Below, piece by piece: positions 36,135-46,568 of a DNA stretch of 64,000 nucleotides. This DNA comes from Thermodesulfobacterium geofontis OPF15. GTDB taxonomy: Bacteria > Desulfobacterota > Thermodesulfobacteria > Thermodesulfobacteriales > Thermodesulfobacteriaceae. Location of the stretch: the NCBI RefSeq assembly GCF_000215975.1, contig NC_015682.1, positions 1-64,000 on the forward strand. Direction: 5' to 3'. Each line of letters begins with the position of its first letter. Position 1 is the first letter of the stretch. The notes beneath the pieces were generated by a model, which saw only the letters and a list, made by a program, of their open reading frames with translations, was not told where the DNA came from and ran no database searches. The position numbers and the translations under genes were made by a program.

Positions 36135-39100
36135 AATTTGTTGAAGTTATTAAGGTCTCCCAAAACAATCTTAAAGGCTTTGATTTAAGATTACCCTTTT
36201 ATAAGCTCATCGTAGTTACAGGAATCTCTGGTGCTGGTAAATCAAGTTTAGTTTTTGATACTCTTTATGCTGAAGGACAAAGAAGATATTTAGAAACCTT
36301 TTCTTCATATGTAAGACAATATTTTGAAAAACTCCCTAAACCAAAAGTTGAAGCCATAAATAATATCCCTCCAGCTCTTGCCTTTCCTCAAGGAAATTAT
36401 ATTAAAACCTCTCGTTCAACAGTAGCAACACTTACTGAAATAAGTCATTTTACTAAAATGCTTTACTATAAAGCAAGCATTCCAAAATGCCCAAAATGCA
36501 ATCAATATATCTACATTAAAGACCCTCACTTGATTGCTAAAGAAATTATCCAAAATTTTGAAAACATACCTATTTACTTAATTTCTCCCCAAAAAATAAA
36601 AACAGATTTCAATTATCTTAAAGAGGGGCTTCTTTCTGCAGGATTTAGTAGAATTCTTTGGGATGGTAAAGTATGTGAGCTTGAAGAAATAGAGAACCCC
36701 CCATCTGTTGAAGAAATAGAGGTAGTTATTTATAGGGTTAAACCCTCTGAAGAAGAACTTTCAGAAATTGCTCAAGCTATTGAGCTTGCCTTTAAACTTT
36801 CTGATTCCATAAAAGTGAAATCATTATATGGTGAAGAAGTTATTTACACTCGAGAATTAATATGTCCTACCTGTGGATTTAAAGTTCCCCAAAAAACTCC
36901 CAATCTTTTTTCTTTCAATACTTCACAGGGTGCTTGTCCTGAATGTAAAGGATTTGGGAATCTTTTAGTAGTTGATTTTAAAGCTTTAGTAAAACATCCT
37001 GAAAAATCAATAAAAGATGGAGCAATCCCCCTTCTTGATTATCCTTTTATGTTAGAGGTAAAAATTGATCTCACAGAGTTTTTAAAAAAGAAGGATATAG
37101 ATTTAAATTTACCTTTTGAAAGACTTCCTTCAGAAATAAAAAGAAAGATATTTTTTGGAGAAGGAGACTGGTATGGACTTAAAGAAGTTATAGATTGGCT
37201 TGAAAGTAAAAAATATAAGCCTCATATAAGAATACTTCTTTCAAAACTTAGAAGAGAAATAACTTGCCCTATATGTAAAGGAACCCGATTTAATCCACAA
37301 ACACTTATTTTTTATATTCAAGACTTAAATATAGGAGATTTTTACAACTTAGAAATATTACAAGCAAAAGAATTTATAAAGGATTTTCTTTCTAAAAATA
37401 AACTTCCAGCTGAAGAAAGACTTGCTAAGGAAATTTTAAAGAGGCTTTCTTATTTGGAAGAAGTTGGACTTTCCTATTTAACTTTAAACAGAGCAAGTAA
37501 AACCCTTTCTGGAGGAGAAGCAAGTAGATGCCTTTTAACAAGAGCTCTTTCTTCTAATTTAGTAGAAACCCTTTATCTTATTGATGAACCTACTACAGGA
37601 CTTCATCCCACTGATACTCAGAAAATACTTAAGTTTATGGAAAATCTGGTTTCTCAAAATAATACTGTAGTGGTAGTAGAACATGATCCAGAAATTATTA
37701 CTCAAGCTGATTTTTTAATAGATCTTGGTCCTGAAGGTGGAGAAAGAGGGGGTTATCTTCTTTATGCAGGAGCCCCAAAAGAAATATTTGAAAAGGACAC
37801 TCCCACTGCTTTAGCACTTAAATACTTAAGCTCTCCAAGAGAAACCCCATTTTATACTTCTGATTCTTATCCCAAAAAATTAAAAATAATAAAAGCTAAA
37901 AAACACAACCTAAAAGAAATATCAGTTTCTTTTCCTGTTAGAGCTATTACTTCTATAGTAGGAGTTTCTGGTTCTGGAAAATCAACCCTTCTTGAAGAAA
38001 TAATTTATAAAGGTATTACTGCCTATAAACAAAACTCAAGTTTTGATTCCTGTGAAGTTATTGAAGGTTATGAATATTTTTCTCAAGTTCTTTTTATTAC
38101 TCAGGAACCTTTAGCACGCTCTCCAAGAAGTATAGTTGCTACTTATATAGGAATTCTTCCTTATATTAGAAAACTTCTTGCAAGTACTCCTCTTGCTAAA
38201 AAATACGGATATACTGAAGCTTTTTTCTCTTTTAATTCTGAAATTTCACAATGTCCTGAATGTAAAGGACTTGGTTTTGAAGTAATAGAAATGCAATTTC
38301 TTTCAGATTTAATTGTTCCTTGTGAAGTGTGTAAAGGAAAAAGATATAGAGATGAGGTCCTTGAAATAAAATGGAAAGATAAAAATATTGCAGAAATACT
38401 TGAACTTACTGTAGATTCAGCTATTGAATTTTTTGGGAATCATCCTCTTATAAAAGAAAAATTAATTATATTGCAAAAACTTGGGCTTGGTTATTTAAAG
38501 TTAGGACAACCTCTTTCAACTCTTTCAGGAGGAGAAGCACAAAGATTAAAAATTGCAGAAATTTTATCTCAAATAAAGAGTGAAAAAGCACTTATTCTCC
38601 TTGATGAACCAACAGTAGGACTTCATTTAAAGGATATAGAAAAACTTATTTCATCTCTAAAATATCTTAAAGAAAAAGGGCATACTATAGTAGTAGTTGA
38701 ACATCACCCAGAAATAATACTTTCCTCAGACTGGATAATTGAATTGGGTCCTGAAGGTGGAGAAAAAGGAGGTTATCTTCTTTTTGAAGGACCTTTAAAA
38801 GAATTTTTAAATTTAAAAAATGAAAAAAGTAAAACTGCTTATTATTTAAAAGAATATTTAAATGGCTTAAAACTTAAAGAAAAGGCTGAGAAAGAAAAAA
38901 AATACAATTATGAAGATACTTATATAAAACTTAGAGGTGTAAGGCATCATAATCTCAAAAATATAGATGTAGATTTGCCCAGAGAAAAATTTATTGTAAT
39001 TACAGGAGTTTCTGGATCTGGAAAATCAACTCTTGCCTTTGATGTTATTTTCACTGAGGGACAAAGAAGATTTTTAGAAACTTTACCCGCCTATTTAAGA

Positions 39101-41401
39101 CAATTTTTAAAACTTTATGAAGAAATAGATTATGACCTTATTTCTGGTATCCCTCCTACAGTAGCTTTAGAACAGAAATCAGGAGAATTGTCTCCCCGTT
39201 CTACAGTCGGTACCCTTACAGAAATATTGCCATATTTAAGACTTCTCTATTCAAAGATAAGTAAAACCTATTGCCCAAGATGTAATTCCCAACTAATACC
39301 TCGTTCAGAAGAGGAACTTCTTGATTTTGCTAAAAAACTTTTTAAAGAAGAAAATCTTGAAAATGTTGAGATTACCTTTCTTGCACCTTTAGTAAAACAT
39401 CGTAAAGGAATTTATAGAAATCTTTTTGAAAAACTTTTAAACTCTGGATATCATGAGGTAAGGATCGATTCAACTTTTCATAAACTCCCACCTATACCCT
39501 CTTTATCAAGATATAAAGAACATACAATTGAAGCTGTAATTGGTAAAAGTTATTTTAAAAAAACTAAAAATTTTGAAGAGCTATTTTTAAAAACTTTAAA
39601 GGAGGGTAAAGGAGAAGCTTTACTTTTGGTAAATTCTAAGGAATTTCTTTTTAGTAAGAAGAGAGCTTGTGTAAAATGCGGAATTAGCCTTCCTGAACCT
39701 GATCCCTTACTTTTTGCTTTTAATTCGAAAATCGGAGCTTGTCCTTACTGCCAAGGTCTTGGAAAAATAGAAGATAGTGTCTGTCCTCTATGTAAAGGGA
39801 GTAGGTATAAAGACGAAGTCTTTTATTATAAAATAAATGGACTTTCCCTTCCTGAATTTTGTGAGCTTAGTATTGAAAAAGCAATTGAATTTTTAAAAGG
39901 GCTTAAACTTGAAGGTAAAGAAAAAATTTTAGCTGAAGGACTTATTTCTGAAATAATATCCAGGCTTGAATATTTAGTTGAACTTGGTGTAGGATATTTA
40001 ACCCTCGGAAGATCAGCAGATACCCTATCTTCTGGAGAAGCTAAAAGAGTAAGAATATCAGCTGAAATAGGAAGCAATCTTACAGGAGTTGCCTATATTC
40101 TTGATGAACCAACAATTGGACTTCATCCCAAAGATAATGCTAAACTAATAAAAGTTTTAAAATCTTTAAGAGATAAGGGAAATACCATAATTGTAGTTGA
40201 GCATGATGAAGAAACTATTCTTTCTGCTGATTATGTTGTAGATCTCGGTCCAGGAGGAGGAAAAAAGGGAGGAGAGGTTGTTTTTATAGGAACTCCTTCT
40301 GAACTTCTCAGAAATGAAATTTCAGAAACTGCAAAAGCTCTTAGAGATATAAATAGAAAACAGCTAAAAAGTTTTAAAAGAAAACCCTCTAAGTTTATTT
40401 TTTTGGAAGGAGCTCATTTAAGAAATCTTAAAAATATAGATGTATCTATTCCTTTAAATGCACTAACAGTTGTAGTAGGAGTTTCTGGTTCTGGAAAATC
40501 AACTTTAATATGTGACCTCCTTTATGAAAATTTAAAAACACTTTTAGGCACAAAAACAAAAAATAAAGCAAATTTAGATTTATGGGGAATTAAAAATATA
40601 AAAGGATTTGAAAATATAAAAAGAGTCTATTTAGTTGATCATTCTCCAATTGGAAATACACCAAGATCTACTCCGGCAACTTATATAAATGTTTTCACTA
40701 ATATTAGAGAAGTTTTTGCAAATACTCCTTTAGCAAGACAAAGGGGCTATAAAGAAGGCAGATTTTCTTTTAATACAGAAGAAGGACAATGCCCTCACTG
40801 TAAAGGGCAAGGATATCTTAAAGTGGAAATCAAATTTTTACCAGAGGTATACCAGGTTTGTGAATATTGTGAAGGCAAAAGATATAATCCAGAAACCCTT
40901 GAAGTCTATTTTAAAGGAAAAAATATTTCTGAAGTTTTGAGTATGGATTTTTCTGAAGCAAGGGAATTTTTTAAACACTTCTCTTCTATTTATCAAAAGC
41001 TTGACACTGTATGTAAAATTGGTCTTGATTATTTGAGCCTTGGTCAACCAAGTCCTTCTCTCTCTGGTGGAGAAGCTCAAAGAATAAAACTTGCTAAGGA
41101 ATTTGTCAAATCTTCAAAAGGAGGGTCTCTTTTTATTTTAGATGAACCTACTACAGGGCTTCATATAAATGATGTAGAAAAATTAGTAAATGTATTACAA
41201 GGACTTATTAATAAAGGACATACAGTTATTGTAATAGAACATAATCTTGAACTTATTAAATGGGCAGATTGGATAATTGAACTTGGTCCAGAAGGTGGGG
41301 AAAAGGGAGGTTACCTTCTTTTTGAAGGCTCTATTGAAGAATTTTTAAAAACTAATACTATTACTTCAGAGATATTAAGGAATTACTTGAATATTAAGTA
41401 A
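36131..41401 (+). CDS. uvrA: Double-length excinuclease UvrA: two complete UvrA units in one chain
   Basis: DNA damage recognition ATPase of nucleotide excision repair. The usual UvrA is about 940 residues; this one is 1756 with four ABC modules. Walker A motifs lie at about residues 31, 611, 959 and 1450 and the signature Leu-Ser-Gly/Ser-Gly-Glu at about 459, 798, 1299 and 1644, each with Walker B and [22 protein letters not shown] context. Half one runs to about residue 905, half two from about 925. Both halves keep the UvrB-binding region and zinc-finger Cys pairs (CPKC, CPTC, CPECKG; CPRC, CVKC, CPYCQG). The third signature is LSSGE instead of LSGGE. Chlamydial UvrA is known to be double-length, so this form has precedent. 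It ends the rpoZ-dnaJ-moaC-dksA operon; a 4-base overlap with the DksA gene implies coupling. Confidence 0.92.
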   Translation: MKFVEVIKVSQNNLKGFDLRLPFYKLIVVTGISGAGKSSLVFDTLYAEGQRRYLETFSSYVRQYFEKLPKPKVEAINNIPPALAFPQGNYIKTSRSTVATLTEISHFTKMLYYKASIPKCPKCNQYIYIKDPHLIAKEIIQNFENIPIYLISPQKIKTDFNYLKEGLLSAGFSRILWDGKVCELEEIENPPSVEEIEVVIYRVKPSEEELSEIAQAIELAFKLSDSIKVKSLYGEEVIYTRELICPTCGFKVPQKTPNLFSFNTSQGACPECKGFGNLLVVDFKALVKHPEKSIKDGAIPLLDYPFMLEVKIDLTEFLKKKDIDLNLPFERLPSEIKRKIFFGEGDWYGLKEVIDWLESKKYKPHIRILLSKLRREITCPICKGTRFNPQTLIFYIQDLNIGDFYNLEILQAKEFIKDFLSKNKLPAEERLAKEILKRLSYLEEVGLSYLTLNRASKTLSGGEASRCLLTRALSSNLVETLYLIDEPTTGLHPTDTQKILKFMENLVSQNNTVVVVEHDPEIITQADFLIDLGPEGGERGGYLLYAGAPKEIFEKDTPTALALKYLSSPRETPFYTSDSYPKKLKIIKAKKHNLKEISVSFPVRAITSIVGVSGSGKSTLLEEIIYKGITAYKQNSSFDSCEVIEGYEYFSQVLFITQEPLARSPRSIVATYIGILPYIRKLLASTPLAKKYGYTEAFFSFNSEISQCPECKGLGFEVIEMQFLSDLIVPCEVCKGKRYRDEVLEIKWKDKNIAEILELTVDSAIEFFGNHPLIKEKLIILQKLGLGYLKLGQPLSTLSGGEAQRLKIAEILSQIKSEKALILLDEPTVGLHLKDIEKLISSLKYLKEKGHTIVVVEHHPEIILSSDWIIELGPEGGEKGGYLLFEGPLKEFLNLKNEKSKTAYYLKEYLNGLKLKEKAEKEKKYNYEDTYIKLRGVRHHNLKNIDVDLPREKFIVITGVSGSGKSTLAFDVIFTEGQRRFLETLPAYLRQFLKLYEEIDYDLISGIPPTVALEQKSGELSPRSTVGTLTEILPYLRLLYSKISKTYCPRCNSQLIPRSEEELLDFAKKLFKEENLENVEITFLAPLVKHRKGIYRNLFEKLLNSGYHEVRIDSTFHKLPPIPSLSRYKEHTIEAVIGKSYFKKTKNFEELFLKTLKEGKGEALLLVNSKEFLFSKKRACVKCGISLPEPDPLLFAFNSKIGACPYCQGLGKIEDSVCPLCKGSRYKDEVFYYKINGLSLPEFCELSIEKAIEFLKGLKLEGKEKILAEGLISEIISRLEYLVELGVGYLTLGRSADTLSSGEAKRVRISAEIGSNLTGVAYILDEPTIGLHPKDNAKLIKVLKSLRDKGNTIIVVEHDEETILSADYVVDLGPGGGKKGGEVVFIGTPSELLRNEISETAKALRDINRKQLKSFKRKPSKFIFLEGAHLRNLKNIDVSIPLNALTVVVGVSGSGKSTLICDLLYENLKTLLGTKTKNKANLDLWGIKNIKGFENIKRVYLVDHSPIGNTPRSTPATYINVFTNIREVFANTPLARQRGYKEGRFSFNTEEGQCPHCKGQGYLKVEIKFLPEVYQVCEYCEGKRYNPETLEVYFKGKNISEVLSMDFSEAREFFKHFSSIYQKLDTVCKIGLDYLSLGQPSPSLSGGEAQRIKLAKEFVKSSKGGSLFILDEPTTGLHINDVEKLVNVLQGLINKGHTVIVIEHNLELIKWADWIIELGPEGGEKGGYLLFEGSIEEFLKTNTITSEILRNYLNIK

Positions 41402-41408
41402 CTTATTT

Positions 41409-41436
41409 TTGTATTTTTTAATTTTTATGGTATAGT
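41409..41436 (+). promoter_or_regulatory. Sigma-70-like promoter of the CBS-homocysteine-secG region
   Basis: TTGTAT (41409-41414), 16 bases, TATAGT (41431-41436), 32 bases before ATG 41469. The transcript would have a leader of about 26 bases with GGGAGA, 9 bases from the ATG. Confidence 0.5.
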
Positions 41437-41468
41437 TTTTTCAAAAAACAAATAGGGAGATTAACCCT

Positions 41469-42062
41469 ATGAAGGTTAAGAATTGGATGATTACAGAAGT
41501 AATAACAGCCTCTCCAGAAGATACAGTGGAAGATGCAATACAACTAATGAGAAGATTTTCTATTAGACATCTTCCAATTGTAGAAAATGGAAAATTAGTA
41601 GGACTTGTAACCGAAAGCAATTTAAGAGCTTATCTTTCATCTGAAAAATTACAACTTCCTTTAAAAGAAATTATGATCTTAAATCCTATTACTATAGATC
41701 CTGAAACTTCAATTGATGAAGCAGCAAGAATTATATATAAATATAAAATCGGAGGACTTCCAGTTATTACAGAAGGTAAATTAGTAGGAATTATTACCAT
41801 TACTGATATTTTAGAGGCTTTTATTGAATTGATGGGACTTCTTAAATCTTCTTCTCGTTTGGATGTAATTCCCAAAAAGGATAATTTAGATGAAGTTCTT
41901 GAAATAATAAGAAAGGGTGGAGGAAAAATAATTTCTATTGGAATGGATGTCAATTTAAATGGAGAAAAGGTATACTTTATAAGACTCGAAAAGATAGCTC
42001 TTGATAAAATAGCTTCAGATTTAGAAACCTTAGGACATAAGGTTGTATCCTTAGTTGAATAG
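41469..42062 (+). CDS. Protein with two CBS domains, partner of the DUF39 gene
   Basis: The 197-residue protein has a pair of CBS domains: MITEVITASPEDTVEDAIQLMRRFSIRHLPIV near 7-38, and ILNPITIDPETSIDEAARIIYKYKIGGLPVI near 71-101, then a C-terminal tail of about 80 residues (SRLDVIPKKDNLDEVLEIIRKGGGK) that resembles an ACT-like domain. By family it would bind an adenosyl ligand such as AMP, ATP or SAM and act as a regulator. The next gene is a DUF39 protein, in which CBS domains are often fused at the C-terminus. Confidence 0.82.
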   Translation: MKVKNWMITEVITASPEDTVEDAIQLMRRFSIRHLPIVENGKLVGLVTESNLRAYLSSEKLQLPLKEIMILNPITIDPETSIDEAARIIYKYKIGGLPVITEGKLVGIITITDILEAFIELMGLLKSSSRLDVIPKKDNLDEVLEIIRKGGGKIISIGMDVNLNGEKVYFIRLEKIALDKIASDLETLGHKVVSLVE

Positions 42063-42072
42063 GAGATTTAAG

Positions 42073-43263
42073 ATGAATAATGAATTTAAAGTAAAAAGAA
42101 GTATAGAGGAGATAAATAAAAAAATTGAAAAGGGTGAAGTAGTAGTATTGACTGCAGAAGAATTTTCTAAACTTGTAAAAGAGGTAGGACCAGTTCAAGC
42201 AGCTAAGGAAGTTGATGTAGTTACTACTGGAACATTTTCTCCTATGTGTTCTTCAGGTGCTTTCATTAATTTTGGACACACTATCCCCACTATTAAAGCC
42301 TATAGAGTATGGCTAAATGATGTTCCTGCTTACGGAGGACTTGCTGCTGTTGATCTCTATATAGGTGCAACTGAACCAAGAGAAGATGATCCACTTAATA
42401 AAGTTTTTCCTGGACAATTTCTTTATGGTGGTGGTCATGTAATTCATGATTTAGTAGCTGGGAAAAAAATATATTTAAGAGCTCTTGGATATGGAACTCA
42501 TTGTTATCCAAGAAGAACTTATGAAGTAGAAATAACTATCCATGATTTAAAAAATGCAATATTATGTAATCCAAGAAATGCTTATCAAAATTATAATTGT
42601 GCAATAAACCTCTCAGATAAGATTTTATATACCTATATGGGGGTTTTAAAACCTAATCTTGGAAATGCTAATTATGCTACTGCAGGAGTTCTTTCTCCTT
42701 TACTTAAAGATCCTTACTTAAAAACTATAGGTATAGGAACGAGAATATTTCTTGGGGGAGCAAAGGGATATGTAATCTGGTGTGGAACTCAACATAATAT
42801 GGATGTAAAAAGAACTCCCAAAGGAGCACCTATTCAACCAGCAGCGACTTTAATGGTTATAGGTAATTTAAAAGAGATGAGTCCTGAATGGCTGGTTGGA
42901 ACAAGTCATATAGGTTATGGATGTTCCTTAGCTGTAGGATTAGGAATTCCCATACCTATTTTAAATGAACAAGTGGCTGAATGGGCAGGGCTTTCTGATG
43001 AGGATCTCTTTACTCAAGTAATAGACTATTCTTACGATTATCCTAATGGAATAAAAAGAAATTATGGAATTGTAAGTTATGCAGAATTAAAAAGTGGAAA
43101 AATAAATATTTTAGGAAACGAGGTCCCAACTTATCCTATATCAAGCTTTTTTAAAGCAAGAAAAATTGCAGAGATACTCAAAAACTGGATCAGAAACGGA
43201 GAAATGTTTTTAACTGAACCTGTAGAGAGTTTACCTGGAGCAAAACTTTTTCCTATGAGATAA
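42073..43263 (+). CDS. DUF39 homocysteine biosynthesis protein
   Basis: The 396-residue protein from ATG 42073 has VVTTGTFSPMCSSGAFINFGH near 53-73 (with the Cys important in the family), VYIGATEPRE-like LYIGATEPREDDP, GYGTHCYPRRTYEVEITIHDLKNA near 147-170, NPRNAYQNYNCAINLSDK, and GVLKPNLGNANYATAGVLSPLLKDPYLKTIGIGTRIFLGGAKGY. DUF39 proteins of methanogens and anaerobes make homocysteine from aspartate semialdehyde and a sulfur donor. The start uses AGGAG 7 bases upstream; an in-frame TTG at 42055 is inside the CBS gene. The CBS domain usually fused to it is the separate preceding gene here, and no ferredoxin/NIL partner follows. Confidence 0.82.
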   Translation: MNNEFKVKRSIEEINKKIEKGEVVVLTAEEFSKLVKEVGPVQAAKEVDVVTTGTFSPMCSSGAFINFGHTIPTIKAYRVWLNDVPAYGGLAAVDLYIGATEPREDDPLNKVFPGQFLYGGGHVIHDLVAGKKIYLRALGYGTHCYPRRTYEVEITIHDLKNAILCNPRNAYQNYNCAINLSDKILYTYMGVLKPNLGNANYATAGVLSPLLKDPYLKTIGIGTRIFLGGAKGYVIWCGTQHNMDVKRTPKGAPIQPAATLMVIGNLKEMSPEWLVGTSHIGYGCSLAVGLGIPIPILNEQVAEWAGLSDEDLFTQVIDYSYDYPNGIKRNYGIVSYAELKSGKINILGNEVPTYPISSFFKARKIAEILKNWIRNGEMFLTEPVESLPGAKLFPMR

Positions 43264-43279
43264 TCTTGGGAGGAAAAAA

Positions 43280-43633
43280 ATGGAAACCTTTTTAATTGTG
43301 ACACAGATAATTTTAGCTATTCTTATTATTCTTATAGTTTTAATAAATGTAACCAAGGGTTCTGAATATGGAGCAGTCTTTAGAGGTGCAGAAGCAATTT
43401 TTGGTGGTGCAGGACCTACTAATTTCTTAAATAAAGTTACTATGATTCTTGTTTTACTTTTTTTCTTAAATTCCATCCTTCTTACCAAAGTTTTTACAGA
43501 AAAGCATAAACCTTTGATGTTAAAAACCGGGATTCCTCAGTCTCCGGTTTCCAATGAAACTTTCCCCCCCACCCCTCCTTCTATACCTATACCTCCAAAG
43601 GAACCTTTAAAGTTTCCAGAAAGTACTAAATAA
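43280..43633 (+). CDS. secG: Preprotein translocase subunit SecG
   Basis: Small inner-membrane subunit of the SecYEG channel. The 117-residue protein has two membrane helices (IVTQIILAILIILIVLINV and FLNKVTMILVLLFFLNSILL) separated by a Gly-rich GAVFRGAEAIFGGAGPTNFL loop, the SecG layout, and a proline-rich tail (PPTPPSIPIPPKEP). GGGAGG is 6 bases before the ATG. It opens the run of dxr, rseP and tsaB. Confidence 0.9.
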   Translation: METFLIVTQIILAILIILIVLINVTKGSEYGAVFRGAEAIFGGAGPTNFLNKVTMILVLLFFLNSILLTKVFTEKHKPLMLKTGIPQSPVSNETFPPTPPSIPIPPKEPLKFPESTK

Positions 43634-43645
43634 ATCCATCTCAGA

Positions 43646-44806
43646 ATGAAAAACTTAGTAATCTTTGGAGCTACAGGATCCATAGGAAAAGCAACTATAA
43701 AATATATCAAAAACCAACCTCATAGATTTAGAATTATAGGACTTACAGCGAAATCAAAAATTGAAGAACTTCAAAAACTTTCAGAAACTTTTAAAGTACC
43801 TTATATAGTCGTAGAAAGGGAAGAAGATGCAAAATTTTTGAATTCCTCTTTAAGTTACAAAGCAAAAGTATTATGGGGAGACGAAGGATTAAAAGAACTT
43901 GCTTCTTTAGATTCTGTAGATACAGTAGTTATAGGAATCTCAGGAATAAAAGCTCTTATTCCTACCTATTATGCTTTAAAATCAGGAAAAAGGGTAGCTA
44001 TAGCGAATAAGGAATGTATTATCTCTGTAGGAAATCTTTTAAAGGAGGTTGCTCAAGAAAATAAAGCTGAACTCATTCCTGTAGACAGTGAACATTCTGC
44101 TTTTTTTCAATTATTACAAAAAGAGAAAAAAACATATGTAGAAAAACTTATTCTTACTGCTTCAGGAGGACCTTTTTATAAAACTCCATTAAAGGATTTT
44201 TGTAAAATAACACCCGAAAAAGCTATATCTCATCCTGTATGGAAAATGGGTAAAAAAATTTCTGTTGATTCAGCAACTTTAATGAATAAAGGTTTTGAAG
44301 TACTTGAAGCTATGGTATTATTTGATTTTCCTTTAGATAAAATTGAAGTAGTTATTCATCCTCAAGGATTAGTCCATGGTATAGTTAAACTTATAGATGG
44401 TTGTTATTTAATGCATGTAAGTCCTGCTGATATGAAAATTGCTATAGCTTATGCTTTAAATTATCCAGAAAGAACTGAAGTACCAGTAGAAAATCTTGAT
44501 CTTACGAAAGCAAAACTTATTTTTAAAAAGCCAAGTTTTAAAAAATTCCCTTGCCTAAAACTCGCTTATGAAGTAGGAAAACTTGGAGGAGCTTATCCTT
44601 TAATATTAGAAGCTGCAGATGAAGTAGTAGTTTCTGCTTTTCTTTCTTACAAAATTAGTTTTGATAAAATTCCGTATTTTCTTGAAAAAACCTTAAATGA
44701 ATTTAAAATACCCTCTATTAATTTTAAAAATATTTATGAGGTTTTAGAGCTTCATAAAAGGGTTTGTGAATTTACTGAAAATCTTATTGAGGGTGTAAAT
44801 AGATGA
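43646..44806 (+). CDS. dxr: 1-deoxy-D-xylulose 5-phosphate reductoisomerase
   Basis: Second step of the MEP isoprenoid pathway. The 386-residue protein has NADPH-binding IFGATGSIGKATIKYI at 5-20, LIPVDSEHSAFFQLL near 145, TASGGPFYKTP near 174, WKMGKKISVDSATLMNKGFEVLEA near 197-220 and ALNYPER near 273. Length is normal. It precedes rseP with a 4-base overlap, the common dxr-rseP pairing. Confidence 0.96.
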   Translation: MKNLVIFGATGSIGKATIKYIKNQPHRFRIIGLTAKSKIEELQKLSETFKVPYIVVEREEDAKFLNSSLSYKAKVLWGDEGLKELASLDSVDTVVIGISGIKALIPTYYALKSGKRVAIANKECIISVGNLLKEVAQENKAELIPVDSEHSAFFQLLQKEKKTYVEKLILTASGGPFYKTPLKDFCKITPEKAISHPVWKMGKKISVDSATLMNKGFEVLEAMVLFDFPLDKIEVVIHPQGLVHGIVKLIDGCYLMHVSPADMKIAIAYALNYPERTEVPVENLDLTKAKLIFKKPSFKKFPCLKLAYEVGKLGGAYPLILEAADEVVVSAFLSYKISFDKIPYFLEKTLNEFKIPSINFKNIYEVLELHKRVCEFTENLIEGVNR

Positions 44807-45882
44807 TCACTTTAATTACTGCTATTTTAGTAATAGGTGTTCTTATTTTTGTTCACGAATTAGGACATTTCTTAGCTGCTAAATTAATAGGTGTGAGGGT
44901 TGAAATTTTTTCCTTAGGCTTTGGACCTCGTCTTATTGGATTTAGAACTGAAGAAACAGAATATAGGCTTTCTCTTATACCCTTAGGAGGTTATGTTAAA
45001 CTTTATGGAGAACATCAGGAGCATCTTTCTCTTTTAGAAAACCCTGAAAAAGCCTTTGCTTTTAAATCGCCTCTACAAAAAGCTATTGTAGTAATTGCAG
45101 GACCTTTAGCTAATTTTATCTTAGCCATCTTTATTTTTTGGTTTCTTTTTGCAACTATAGGTACTTATATAGTGCCTGCTAAAATTGGTGAGGTATTGCC
45201 TAACTCTCCAGCTGAAAAAGTGGGACTAAAACCTGGAGATGAGATATTAGAAATAAATGGAAAGAAAGTTAAATCCTTTCAAGAACTTGTATTTTTTTTA
45301 AGAACTAAAGAACCCCCCAATTTAATCACTTTAAAAATAAGAAGAAATGATCAAATTTTTGAAGTAAAAATTGAACCAGAACTTAAAGAGGACTATAATA
45401 TTTTTGGCAAAAAAACCAAAATTCCTGTAATAGGAATTAAATCCTCTGAAGAAATAATTCACCAAAAACATGATCTAATTTCTGCTTTTAATTTAGCTAT
45501 TGAAAAGGTAATAGAACTTACAGGTCTTATTTTTGTAGCTATTTATAAACTTTTTACAGGAGAAATGCCTTTTTCAACCCTTGGAGGACCTATTACTATT
45601 GGAAAAATGGCAGGAGAAACTGCAAAAATGGGAATATCCTATTTATTCTCATTTACAGCTGTTCTTTCTGTAAATTTAGGTGTAATAAATATATTACCTC
45701 TCCCTATGCTTGATGGAGGACATCTCGTTCTTTTTGGAATTGAGGCTATTAGAAGAAAACCCCTTTCTCTAAAAACTCAAGAACTTATTTTTAAAATTGG
45801 TCTTGTTTTGATTATTGCCCTTAGCATAGCAGTTTTTTATAATGATATTTTAAAGCTTTTAAAAGAATGGAATCTCCCCTAA
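44803..45882 (+). CDS. rseP: Site-2 intramembrane zinc protease RseP
   Basis: Inner-membrane protease cutting membrane-bound regulators. The 359-residue protein has the HEXXH zinc site in FVHELGHFLAAK near 16-27, a FGPRLIGF segment, a PDZ domain (AEKVGLKPGDEILEINGKKV near 137-156), and the C-terminal NILPLPMLDGGHLVLF metal-ligand helix near 297-312. Its end overlaps tsaB by 16 bases. Confidence 0.94.
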   Translation: MITLITAILVIGVLIFVHELGHFLAAKLIGVRVEIFSLGFGPRLIGFRTEETEYRLSLIPLGGYVKLYGEHQEHLSLLENPEKAFAFKSPLQKAIVVIAGPLANFILAIFIFWFLFATIGTYIVPAKIGEVLPNSPAEKVGLKPGDEILEINGKKVKSFQELVFFLRTKEPPNLITLKIRRNDQIFEVKIEPELKEDYNIFGKKTKIPVIGIKSSEEIIHQKHDLISAFNLAIEKVIELTGLIFVAIYKLFTGEMPFSTLGGPITIGKMAGETAKMGISYLFSFTAVLSVNLGVINILPLPMLDGGHLVLFGIEAIRRKPLSLKTQELIFKIGLVLIIALSIAVFYNDILKLLKEWNLP

Positions 45883-46568
45883 TTCTTGCTATTGAAACCT
45901 CTGGAAAAACTGGAGGAATAGCCCTTTTTAGGGAAATTATTTTAGGTGAATTAACCTTACTTTCTAAGGAATCCTATTCAAATATCATTTTTAAAAGCCT
46001 TCCCTTTCTCGAAAAGAATTTAAACTTTTCTTTAAAGGATTTAGATTATTATGCTATAGATATAGGACCAGGAAGTTTTACAGGATTGAGGATTGGACTT
46101 TCTATATTAAAAGGACTGAATTTGGTTTATCCCAAACCTGTTATTCCTGTTTCAAGTTTAGAAGTTTTAACAGTTAATTTTCTCAATTATCCTGGAAATA
46201 TAGTTAGTCTTGTTGATGCCTATAGTAAAGAGATATTTTTTGCTTCTTATAAATGGGAAAATTTTTATTTAAAAACCATTATTGCACCTATGTGTATACC
46301 TTTAAAAGATTTACCTCTTTATATAAATACTCCCTCTTTATTTTTAAGTGAAACCTTAGAAAAATGGAGAGATTTTCTTAAAAGTAGTTTAGAAAATTTT
46401 TTACTTGAACCACCCTTTTCTCCTAATTTAAGTGCTGGTTTAGTAGCTAAGTTAGCTTATATTAAATTAAAGCAAGGGATAGTGAAATTAAAGTCTGCTG
46501 AATCTCTTTTACCCCTTTATTTGAAACCTTCTGAAGCTGAAAGAAAAAGGGGTTTAAAGATAACATGA
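45867..46568 (+). CDS. tsaB: tRNA threonylcarbamoyladenosine biosynthesis protein TsaB
   Basis: Partner of TsaD in making t6A37 of tRNA. The 233-residue protein has LAIETSGKTGGIALF near 7-21, AIDIGPGSFTGLRIGLSILKGL near 63-84 (the diagnostic IGPGSFTG) and VDAYSKEIFFASY near 117. Starts 16 bases before the end of rseP; ATGA overlap with the following permease gene. Confidence 0.92.
   Translation: MESPLILAIETSGKTGGIALFREIILGELTLLSKESYSNIIFKSLPFLEKNLNFSLKDLDYYAIDIGPGSFTGLRIGLSILKGLNLVYPKPVIPVSSLEVLTVNFLNYPGNIVSLVDAYSKEIFFASYKWENFYLKTIIAPMCIPLKDLPLYINTPSLFLSETLEKWRDFLKSSLENFLLEPPFSPNLSAGLVAKLAYIKLKQGIVKLKSAESLLPLYLKPSEAERKRGLKIT

Noticed and set aside
41630-41953. Open frame antisense to the CBS protein gene
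   Set aside because: It only mirrors the conserved CBS domains and has no support of its own.
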